A stretch of 7,098 bases of DNA from Acidobacteria bacterium AH-259-L09 (GTDB taxonomy: Bacteria; Acidobacteriota; UBA6911; RPQK01). Below are positions 1-4,707 of the stretch, one piece after another. The notes below the pieces were generated by a model that saw only the letters and a list, made by a program, of their open reading frames with translations, did not search any database and had not been told where the DNA came from. The translations under genes and the position numbers were made by a program. The DNA lies in assembly GCA_027717875.1 (NCBI GenBank), contig JALLOL010000129.1, positions 1 to 7,098 of the forward strand, given 5' to 3'. Numbering within the stretch: position 1 is the first letter of the stretch; the number at the start of each line of letters is the position of its first letter.

Positions 1-197
1 TGAATCTCTTCTTGCTCCATCTTTTGCCAGTCGAGGTCACAAAGTCGACTGCCGGCTAACTTCTTGAAATTTTCAATGCGTCGCCTGCGAAGATAGGCCT
101 CCACTGCCCGTCGGATGGCATGCGATCGGTTGCGAACCCCTTCCAGTCGCATCAATTCATTGATCATCTTTTCATCAATCGAGATGGTCATTCTCAT
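1..197 (-). CDS. VapB-family antitoxin, C-terminus cut by window edge
   Basis: Reading the minus strand from ATG at 197-195 gives 65 residues with no stop before the left edge. The start MRMTISIDEKMINELMRLEG, then RNRSHAIRRAVEAYLRRRR, resembles VapB-type antitoxins (VapB_antitoxin family): a short N-terminal beta strand, a ribbon-helix-helix DNA-binding fold, a basic linker, then an acidic toxin-binding tail (here from about residue 53, DLDWQKMEQEE). Family members run about 60-90 residues, so only a few codons are probably missing. Such proteins neutralise a PIN-domain RNase (VapC) and repress their own operon; a vapC gene would be expected just left of the window, but none can be seen. An in-frame stop at 215-213 limits the start to ATG 197 or ATG 191, and neither has a clear Shine-Dalgarno sequence. 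The gene points away from mqnC. A lone RHH regulator without a toxin is the main alternative. Confidence 0.75.
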   Translation of the reverse strand, partial: MRMTISIDEKMINELMRLEGVRNRSHAIRRAVEAYLRRRRIENFKKLAGSRLCDLDWQKMEQEEI

Positions 198-207
198 AAC
201 ATATGTA

Positions 208-236
208 GTTAATCATGAATAACTTTATCCTGTCAA
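208..236 (-). promoter_or_regulatory. Possible promoter of the antitoxin gene
   Basis: On the minus strand a perfect -35 hexamer TTGACA (236-231) is followed after 17-18 nt by a poor -10 (ATTAAC or TTAACT, 3 of 6 matches). Transcription would start near position 200, only a few bases before the ATG, so the message would be almost leaderless. The local DNA is AT-rich. The weak -10 keeps confidence low. Confidence 0.3.
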
Positions 237-242
237 TATTCA
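216..242. promoter_or_regulatory. Inverted repeat, possible antitoxin operator
   Basis: TGAATA (216-221) and TATTCA (237-242) form a perfect 6-bp inverted repeat with centres 21 bp apart, about two helical turns, and the repeat spans the TTGACA -35 of the antitoxin gene. VapB-type proteins usually bind inverted repeats over their own promoter, so an operator role is plausible. A second short palindrome, ACATATGT (199-206), lies just before the start codon. A 6-bp repeat in AT-rich DNA can arise by chance. Confidence 0.25.
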
Positions 243-273
243 CAATCAAAGCTGCCCCCGGGATGGGTCCCGC

Positions 274-301
274 ACTCAAAACTCAGAACTCACAGCTCAT
301 A
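274..301. repeat. Four degenerate tandem heptamers, ACTCANA type
   Basis: Four consecutive 7-bp units read ACTCAAA, ACTCAGA, ACTCACA and GCTCATA. CTCA is constant and position 6 of each unit varies. The array lies 31 bp before mqnC, in the gap between the divergent antitoxin and mqnC genes. It has no coding explanation. Its function is unknown; it may be a slippage product or the remnant of a dispersed intergenic repeat. Confidence 0.6.
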
Positions 302-305
302 CGGT

Positions 306-311
306 TGTAAT
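306..311 (+). promoter_or_regulatory. Weak -10 candidate for mqnC
   Basis: TGTAAT matches the sigma-70 -10 consensus at 5 of 6 positions and would place the start of transcription near 318, about 14 nt before the mqnC ATG. No good -35 hexamer lies 16-18 bp upstream, where the heptamer repeats sit. This is the best plus-strand candidate in the gap but is weak. Confidence 0.2.
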
Positions 312-331
312 CTGGATCTTGCAAACTTACA

Positions 332-1420
332 ATGGCCGGCATGCACTCAGTCGACACCATCCTGGAGAAGGTGTACCGGGACCAGCGGATTGGCCCCGAG
401 GAGGCGCTCGTTCTTTTATCCTCCGGAAAGCTCCACAAGATCGGACAGGCTGCGGACTATGTACGCCGCAAGAAACATCCCCATAACATCGTTTCCTTTC
501 TGATTGATCGTAATATCAGCTACACGAACGTTTGTGTTGCACGCTGCACCTTCTGCAATTTTTATCGGAAACCGGGAGATAAGGAGGGTTACATTCTCCC
601 TCTGAAGAGCATTTTCAGGAAGATCGAAGAGACAATCGCCCTCGGTGGCACTGGAATCCTGATGCAGGGAGGAATGCACCCCAAGCTAAAGATCGAATAT
701 TACGAAGATTTGCTGAGTTCTATCCGAGAACGATACCGAATCCACCTGCATTGTTTGTCCCCGCCGGAAGTTGTCGTTCTGGCCCGTTTGAGCAGGATCA
801 GCATCCGAGAGGCAATTGGCCGCTTGAAAGAAGCCGGTTTGGATTCCATCCCGGGCGGTGGTGCAGAAATTTTGGTGGAGAGAATGCGCCGGCAGATCAG
901 TCCCGGGAAGTGCACTGCCAAGGAGTGGTTGGAAGTGATGCGTACTGCCCATGAAGAGGGCTTGCTGACGACTGCCACCATGATGATCGGCGCAGGGGAG
1001 ACCTTGAAAGAGCGTGTTGAGCACCTGGATCAGCTTCGGCGGCTGCAAGATGAGACAGGCGGTTTTGTGGCCTTCATCCCCTGGAATGTGCAGCTGGAAG
1101 GGACTCCCATGCAGGCTTCAATTCATAAAGAGGTTGCTCCGGTGGAGTACCTCATGCTTCTGGCCCTCAGCCGTCTCTACCTGGACAACTTCAAAAACGT
1201 CCAGGTATCCTGGCTGACGCAGGGTTTAAAGGTCGCGCAGATTGCCCTGCACTATGGAGCCAATGACGTCGGCAGCATCATGATTGAAGAAAATGTCATC
1301 AGCGCGGCAGGTGGTCACTACAGAGCCACTCGGGACGACCTCGTCCGCCTGATCGAGGAAGCCGGTTTCATTCCAGCCCAGCGCGATACCCTCTATCGAA
1401 GCTTTCGCAAGATCGCCTAA
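332..1420 (+). CDS. mqnC: Cyclic dehypoxanthine futalosine synthase (MqnC), radical SAM
   Basis: This 362-residue protein is a cytoplasmic radical S-adenosylmethionine enzyme of the futalosine route to menaquinone. MqnC cyclises dehypoxanthine futalosine to cyclic dehypoxanthine futalosine, the substrate of MqnD. The [4Fe-4S]-binding CxxxCxxC motif is Cys68, Cys72 and Cys75 (CVARCTFC), followed by the family-typical NFYRKPGDKEGY. Other MqnC hallmarks are GGTGILMQGGMHP (105-117), DSIPGGGAEIL (171-181), LQDETGGFVAFIPW (238-251), SWLTQGLKVAQ (293-303) and AQRDTLY near the C-terminus. The DSIPGGGAEIL and FIPW motifs favour MqnC over the related aminofutalosine synthase MqnE. Length is normal for the family. 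The start is ATG 332; ATG 341 is also possible, and neither has a clear Shine-Dalgarno sequence. No other mqn gene is in the window, so the pathway is scattered or lies to the left. It is separated from argR by 213 bp and probably has its own transcript. Confidence 0.93.
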   Translation: MAGMHSVDTILEKVYRDQRIGPEEALVLLSSGKLHKIGQAADYVRRKKHPHNIVSFLIDRNISYTNVCVARCTFCNFYRKPGDKEGYILPLKSIFRKIEETIALGGTGILMQGGMHPKLKIEYYEDLLSSIRERYRIHLHCLSPPEVVVLARLSRISIREAIGRLKEAGLDSIPGGGAEILVERMRRQISPGKCTAKEWLEVMRTAHEEGLLTTATMMIGAGETLKERVEHLDQLRRLQDETGGFVAFIPWNVQLEGTPMQASIHKEVAPVEYLMLLALSRLYLDNFKNVQVSWLTQGLKVAQIALHYGANDVGSIMIEENVISAAGGHYRATRDDLVRLIEEAGFIPAQRDTLYRSFRKIA

Positions 1421-1445
1421 TCGCTTCAGCCGAATGATCCACAGT

Positions 1446-1514
1446 GTAGGGGCGAGCCGGTGGCTCGCCCGAACCGTTCTCGCGGTATTTGCAGTTCGGG
1501 CGGGCCACCGGCCC
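1446..1514. repeat. Facing pair of REP-like palindromes, long imperfect cruciform
   Basis: Two related GC-rich palindromic units face each other after mqnC. The left unit has a perfect 9-bp stem, GGGCGAGCC (1450-1458) with GGCTCGCCC (1462-1470), around a GGT loop. The right unit has a 5-bp stem, GGGCC (1502-1506) with GGCCC (1510-1514). The two units also pair with each other: 1456-1474 is complementary to 1494-1512 with one mismatch (G-T type) around a 19-nt centre. The layout resembles a REP pair (BIME-like). GTAGGGGCGAGCC (1446-1458) recurs exactly at 3272-3284. No T-run follows, so it is not a standard intrinsic terminator, though it could block 3' exonucleases behind mqnC. Confidence 0.75.
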
Positions 1515-1587
1515 ATAAGTTTGTGAACGATCCGGCGGTAGCGGGACAACCCCCCGGAGAATCGCGCATAAGCCGCAGGGAGTGAGC

Positions 1588-1615
1588 TTGACTTTGCAGG
1601 CCGAGCGTGTATAAA
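1588..1615 (+). promoter_or_regulatory. Sigma-70-type promoter of the argRGHF operon
   Basis: TTGACT (1588-1593), a 16-bp spacer and TATAAA (1610-1615) each match the consensus hexamers at 5 of 6 positions. Transcription would begin near 1621-1623, leaving a leader of about 12 nt with no Shine-Dalgarno before the argR ATG at 1634. The promoter overlaps the GTG at 1607, which argues against that codon as the argR start. It is the strongest promoter-like sequence seen in the window. Confidence 0.6.
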
Positions 1616-1628
1616 TATACAAATATTT
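1613..1628. promoter_or_regulatory. Candidate ArgR operator (ARG-box-like palindrome)
   Basis: AAATAT (1613-1618), ACAA, ATATTT (1623-1628) is a perfect palindrome with 6-bp arms and a 4-bp centre. ARG boxes have the same geometry, TGAAT and ATTCA around four AT-rich bases. Only the AAT/ATT part of the half-site fits the classical sequence. The site overlaps the -10 hexamer and the predicted transcription start of argR, where bound ArgR would block transcription. A second overlapping palindrome, GTATA-AA-TATAC, lies at 1609-1620. Confidence 0.45.
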
Positions 1629-1633
1629 CGTAT

Positions 1634-2059
1634 ATGGACAAAGAGCGACGCCAAGAGACGATTCTGGATCTAGTTGATCGAGAAAAGATTTCTAGTCAGG
1701 AAAGACTGCGAAAAAAACTGCTCAAGCTCGGATTTAAGGCGACGCAGGCAACTCTTTCGCGTGATCTCAGGGAACTCAATATAGTCAAGGCCACCACCGA
1801 CAATGGAAATTATAAATATACGACTTTAGACAACTGGGCCGGATTGCCGATCTTGGGCTGCGAAGCCAGTGGGAACTTGCTGGTCTTACGCACCGAGCCG
1901 GGGATGGCTCCTGCCGTGGCTTACAAGGTGGATGCGTTGAAGCTGCCAGAAATTTTAGGCACCGTTGCTGGAGAAGACACGCTCTTGGTCGTGGTAGCGG
2001 AAGAGTGCGATGCACGGAAAGTGAGAAAGGAGTTATGGAAAAAGGTTCAGGCGGAGTAG
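1634..2059 (+). CDS. argR: Arginine repressor ArgR
   Basis: This 141-residue protein is the arginine-dependent repressor of arginine synthesis genes; the family works as a hexamer on paired ARG boxes. Residues 1-65 form the winged helix-turn-helix DNA-binding domain, with the signature ATQATLSRDLRELNIVK at 36-52. Residues about 75-141 form the hexamerisation and arginine-binding domain, with GTVAGEDTLLVV at 109-120. Most family members have two Asp (GDDT) where this one has Glu-Asp; both positions contact arginine in E. coli ArgR. The start is ATG 1634 (MDKERRQETI), which aligns with the usual family N-terminus. A GTG at 1607 would add nine residues but lies upstream of the predicted -10. Its place at the head of the operon, with a palindrome over its promoter, suggests autoregulation. 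The 3' end overlaps argG in another frame. Confidence 0.93.
   Translation: MDKERRQETILDLVDREKISSQERLRKKLLKLGFKATQATLSRDLRELNIVKATTDNGNYKYTTLDNWAGLPILGCEASGNLLVLRTEPGMAPAVAYKVDALKLPEILGTVAGEDTLLVVVAEECDARKVRKELWKKVQAE
2026..2032 (+). promoter_or_regulatory. argG ribosome binding site inside argR
   Basis: AAAGGAG lies within the last codons of argR, directly before ATG 2035. The gap is only 2 nt from GGAG, or 4 nt from AAAGG, which is tight. Translation of argG is therefore probably helped by coupling to argR. The site supports ATG 2035 over GTG 2005. Confidence 0.55.
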
Positions 2060-3255
2060 GGAAAATTGTCTTAGCTTATTCAGGTGGCCTGGATACTTCT
2101 GTCATGCTGCACTGGCTGAAGGAAAGGTATGGGTGTCCGATTTTGGCTTTTGTGGCGGACATTGGACAAGGTGAAGATCTGCACTCGATTGAAAAAAAGG
2201 CCTATGAAACGGGTGCAGATGAAGTGGTCATTTCAGACCTGCGCAAGACCTTCGTTCGAGACTTTGTTTTCCCAGCCATGCAGGCACATGCCCTGTACGA
2301 GGGGGAATATCTGCTGGGAACGTCGCTGGCTCGACCGGTCATTGCCCGTCGACAGGTGCAGGTGGCCGAGGATTGGGGTGCTGACACTGTTGCCCATGGT
2401 GCGACGGGCAAGGGAAATGACCAGGTTCGCTTCGAACTGACTTACCAGGGGCTGGCTCCCCAATTAAAGATTCTTGCGCCGTGGCGAACCTGGGAATTTC
2501 ACGCCCGCACTGATTTAATTCGCTATGCTCAGTCGCGGGCAATCCCCGTGAGCTCCACCGAAGAGAAACCCTACAGCATTGACCAAAACATCATGCACTC
2601 CTCCTATGAAGGAGGTATTTTGGAAGATCCTTGGCAGCCCCCCCCGGAGGAGATCTTTTTGCGAACGACGGCGCCTCAGGAGGCCCCCGGGTCCCCGACC
2701 GAAGTTCTGTTGGATTTCGAAGAAGGAGTTCCAGTGAAATTCAACGATAAGGAGCTTGGGCCGGTTGAGATTCTGGAAGAGCTAAACCATGTCGCCGGTG
2801 CCAACGGGGTGGGTCGTGTGGACGTAGTGGAAAACCGCATGGTTGGCATGAAGTCGCGTGGTGTCTATGAGACTCCGGGAGTCACCGTGCTGCACAAGGC
2901 ACATCGGGCCTTGGAATCTTTGACGCTGGACCGTGAAGTGCAGCATTTCAAGGATGAACTCGCCCCCCGTATCGCTGAGCTGATCTACTATGGGTTTTGG
3001 TTCGCTCCTGAAATGCAACTTCTCTTGCAGCTGATCAAGAATTCCCAGAAGCGTGTTAGCGGCAAGGTCAACATGCAGCTCTACAAAGGAAACTGTGTCG
3101 TGCGGGGCCGAAGTTCGCCCTTTAGCCTGTATGACCCGGCTTACGCCACCTTTGAAGCAGACCAGGTCTATACGCAGGCTGATGCACAAGGGTTTATTCG
3201 CCTACAAGGGCTGCGCTTAAAGATAGCCGCCCTTTTGAGCAGCCAGTCTGAATGA
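2035..3255 (+). CDS. argG: Argininosuccinate synthase ArgG
   Basis: ArgG condenses citrulline with aspartate using ATP, giving argininosuccinate, AMP and pyrophosphate in the cytoplasm, usually as a tetramer. From ATG 2035 it has 406 residues, the usual length. The ATP-pyrophosphatase loop is AYSGGLDTS (14-22). Other hallmarks are LLGTSLARPVIA (93-104), HGATGKGNDQVRFE (121-134, nucleotide and substrate binding), SSYEGGILEDP (189-199) and GRVDVVENRMVGMKSRGVYETPG (260-282, in the C-terminal synthetase domain). GTG 2005 would add ten residues of no family character, so ATG 2035 is preferred. The gene overlaps the end of argR by 25 nt. A run of eight C (2638-2645) encodes part of the Pro202-Pro204 triplet. 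A hairpin with arms CCTCCT and AGGAGG (2600-2615) falls in the conserved EGG region. Confidence 0.96.
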   Translation: MEKGSGGVGKIVLAYSGGLDTSVMLHWLKERYGCPILAFVADIGQGEDLHSIEKKAYETGADEVVISDLRKTFVRDFVFPAMQAHALYEGEYLLGTSLARPVIARRQVQVAEDWGADTVAHGATGKGNDQVRFELTYQGLAPQLKILAPWRTWEFHARTDLIRYAQSRAIPVSSTEEKPYSIDQNIMHSSYEGGILEDPWQPPPEEIFLRTTAPQEAPGSPTEVLLDFEEGVPVKFNDKELGPVEILEELNHVAGANGVGRVDVVENRMVGMKSRGVYETPGVTVLHKAHRALESLTLDREVQHFKDELAPRIAELIYYGFWFAPEMQLLLQLIKNSQKRVSGKVNMQLYKGNCVVRGRSSPFSLYDPAYATFEADQVYTQADAQGFIRLQGLRLKIAALLSSQSE

Positions 3256-3275
3256 ACGACAGAAGAGAAAGGTAG
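3252..3275 (+). CDS. Putative seven-codon Arg-rich mini-ORF between argG and argH
   Basis: An ATG overlapping the argG stop (ATGA at 3252-3255) opens a frame reading Met-Asn-Asp-Arg-Arg-Glu-Arg, stop TAG at 3273-3275. Three of seven codons are arginine (AGA, AGA, AGG). It has no Shine-Dalgarno of its own, so it could only be started by ribosomes finishing argG. Its stop lies at the foot of the REP-like hairpin that precedes argH. This resembles an amino-acid-sensing leader peptide, but purine-rich RNA yields AGA and AGG codons readily, so chance is a serious alternative. Translation is not demonstrated. Confidence 0.25.
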   Translation: MNDRRER

Positions 3276-3300
3276 GGGCGAGCCACCGGTTCGCCCCTGC
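3272..3300. repeat. REP-like palindrome in the argG-argH gap
   Basis: Positions 3272-3284 pair with 3288-3300: a 13-bp stem with two G-T pairs around the three-base loop ACC. Its first 13 bases, GTAGGGGCGAGCC, are identical to 1446-1458, and GCCACCGG (3282-3289) recurs at 1504-1511, so this is a third unit of the family seen behind mqnC. It ends 9 nt before the argH ATG, so the RNA hairpin sits at the ribosome entry site. No T-run follows, so it should not terminate transcription. Confidence 0.75.
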
Positions 3301-3309
3301 AAGAGACAA

Positions 3310-4707
3310 ATGGGCAATAAAAAATCGAAAAAACCCTGGGGTGGGCGTTTCAAAGTCGAGTTGGATCCCCTCGTGCAAAGGTATACCCGTTCTGTGCACC
3401 TGGATCGGCGGCTTGCTCCTTACGACATACAGGGCAGTCGAGCTCACGTGAGGATGCTGGCGGCGCAGGGAATCATTTCTAGGCAGGACGAAGAGAGCAT
3501 CCTGGAAGGCCTTGAGCAGGTCGAGAAGGAAATTGAGTCCGGGGAGTTCCCCTACCGGGACGAACTGGAAGACATCCATATGAATATTGAGTATCGCTTG
3601 CAAGAGATCGTGGGCGAAGCAGGAAGTCGCATCCATGCCGGGCGAAGCCGCAACGACCAGGTGGCTCTGGATCTGAAGATGTTTTGCCTGGAGACTGCCA
3701 TGAAGTGGCAGGGTCGAATTTTGGATGTTCAAGAAGCGCTGCTGGGTCGAGCCGAGGAATTAAAGAGTGACCTCTTCCCCGGCTGGACCCATTTGCAGGC
3801 AGCCCAGCCCCTTTCTTGGGGACATTACTTGCTGGCTTTTTGTGAGATGTTAGGGCGGGATTTCCGTCGCCTGGCTCATTATCGGCAGCTTCACTCCTAC
3901 AGTCCTTTGGGTGCTGGAGCACTGGCGGGGAGCACACTGCCTCTTGAGCCAGAGCGAACCGCTCAGGAACTCGGTTTTTCGTCAAGCTTTGCCAACAGTT
4001 ATGACGTTGTGGGAGACCGGGACTTCATCCTTGAGCTGCTTCAAATCGCCTGCCAGTTGATGCTGCATTTGAGCCGTTTAGCTGAGGATTTTATCTATTT
4101 CTCCAGCACTGCCGTCAGCTGGATCGAATTGCCGGATCGGCTCTGCACGGGGAGCAGCATGATGCCGCAGAAGAAAAATCCGGACGTTCTGGAACTTGCT
4201 CGCGGCAAAAGTGCTTCCGTTTTGGGCCATGCAGCAGCGATGGCTGCTCTGATCAAGGGTGTTCCCACTTCTTATCATCGCGACCTTCAGCAGGACAAAG
4301 AACACCTGTTTGCTGCCGTCGATACCGCCACGGGAACTCTGGAGGTAATGCCTCTGCTCGTGTCGGGATTTAAGGTGAACAAAGAGGACACTCGAGAGGC
4401 ATTGGAACGGGGCTTTGTGATGGCCACGGATTTGGCTGAATATTTGCTTACAAAGGGTGTTCCATTTCGGACAGCCCATGAGACAGTGGGAAAGCTGGTG
4501 GCCTATTGTCTAGAGAAAAGACTCACTTTAGAGCAATTGCCTTTGGATAAGCTGCAGGAGTTTGCACCGGAATGTGGACCTGAAGTCAGTGAGGTTCTGA
4601 AACCTGAGAGCGCCTTGAGACGACGCTCGCACAAAGGCAGCACGGGATTGGTTTCCGTTGAGCAGCAGCTCGCTCATTGGAAGGAATGGATCCAGGACGC
4701 GCGATGA
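3310..4707 (+). CDS. argH: Argininosuccinate lyase ArgH
   Basis: ArgH cleaves argininosuccinate to arginine and fumarate, the last step of arginine synthesis; it is a cytoplasmic homotetramer of the fumarase/aspartase superfamily. The 465-residue length is normal. The N-terminal KPWGGRF (8-14), DIHMNIEYRL (88-97) and HAGRSRNDQVALD (109-121) are family hallmarks. The catalytic His is expected at His161 (WTHLQAAQP). The lyase signature GSSMMPQKKNPD (281-292) carries the expected catalytic Ser in its flexible loop. The start is ATG 3310, followed by Lys codons with two A6 runs (3319-3324, 3328-3333), which keep the 5' end unstructured. Only a weak AGAG (3302-3305) precedes the ATG, and the REP-like hairpin lies directly upstream, so initiation may be unusual. 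The 3' end overlaps argF. Confidence 0.96.
   Translation: MGNKKSKKPWGGRFKVELDPLVQRYTRSVHLDRRLAPYDIQGSRAHVRMLAAQGIISRQDEESILEGLEQVEKEIESGEFPYRDELEDIHMNIEYRLQEIVGEAGSRIHAGRSRNDQVALDLKMFCLETAMKWQGRILDVQEALLGRAEELKSDLFPGWTHLQAAQPLSWGHYLLAFCEMLGRDFRRLAHYRQLHSYSPLGAGALAGSTLPLEPERTAQELGFSSSFANSYDVVGDRDFILELLQIACQLMLHLSRLAEDFIYFSSTAVSWIELPDRLCTGSSMMPQKKNPDVLELARGKSASVLGHAAAMAALIKGVPTSYHRDLQQDKEHLFAAVDTATGTLEVMPLLVSGFKVNKEDTREALERGFVMATDLAEYLLTKGVPFRTAHETVGKLVAYCLEKRLTLEQLPLDKLQEFAPECGPEVSEVLKPESALRRRSHKGSTGLVSVEQQLAHWKEWIQDAR

Noticed and set aside
214..231. ARG box between the antitoxin gene and mqnC
   Set aside because: CATGAATAA matches a left half-site, but the right half does not match, and no arginine gene starts here.
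1450..1470. 9-bp GC hairpin after mqnC as an intrinsic terminator
   Set aside because: No T-run follows the stem, and the same unit occurs between argG and argH inside the operon. It is better described as a REP-like repeat.
1607..1633. GTG 1607 as the argR start
   Set aside because: It lies upstream of the predicted -10 hexamer, and the nine extra residues do not fit the ArgR family N-terminus.
2005..2034. GTG 2005 as the argG start
   Set aside because: It adds ten residues that merely shadow the end of argR. ATG 2035 has AAAGGAG before it and gives the normal length.
3217..3732. Long minus-strand open frame opposite argG and argH, 171 codons
   Set aside because: It lies opposite conserved plus-strand genes, crosses the argG-argH gap with its repeat, and shows no recognisable domain. 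Other antisense frames over mqnC, argH and argF were rejected for the same reason.
4677..4703. TTG 4677 as the argF start
   Set aside because: ATG 4704 forms the classical ATGA overlap with argH, has AGGA upstream and gives the usual MKDFLSLKDL beginning.
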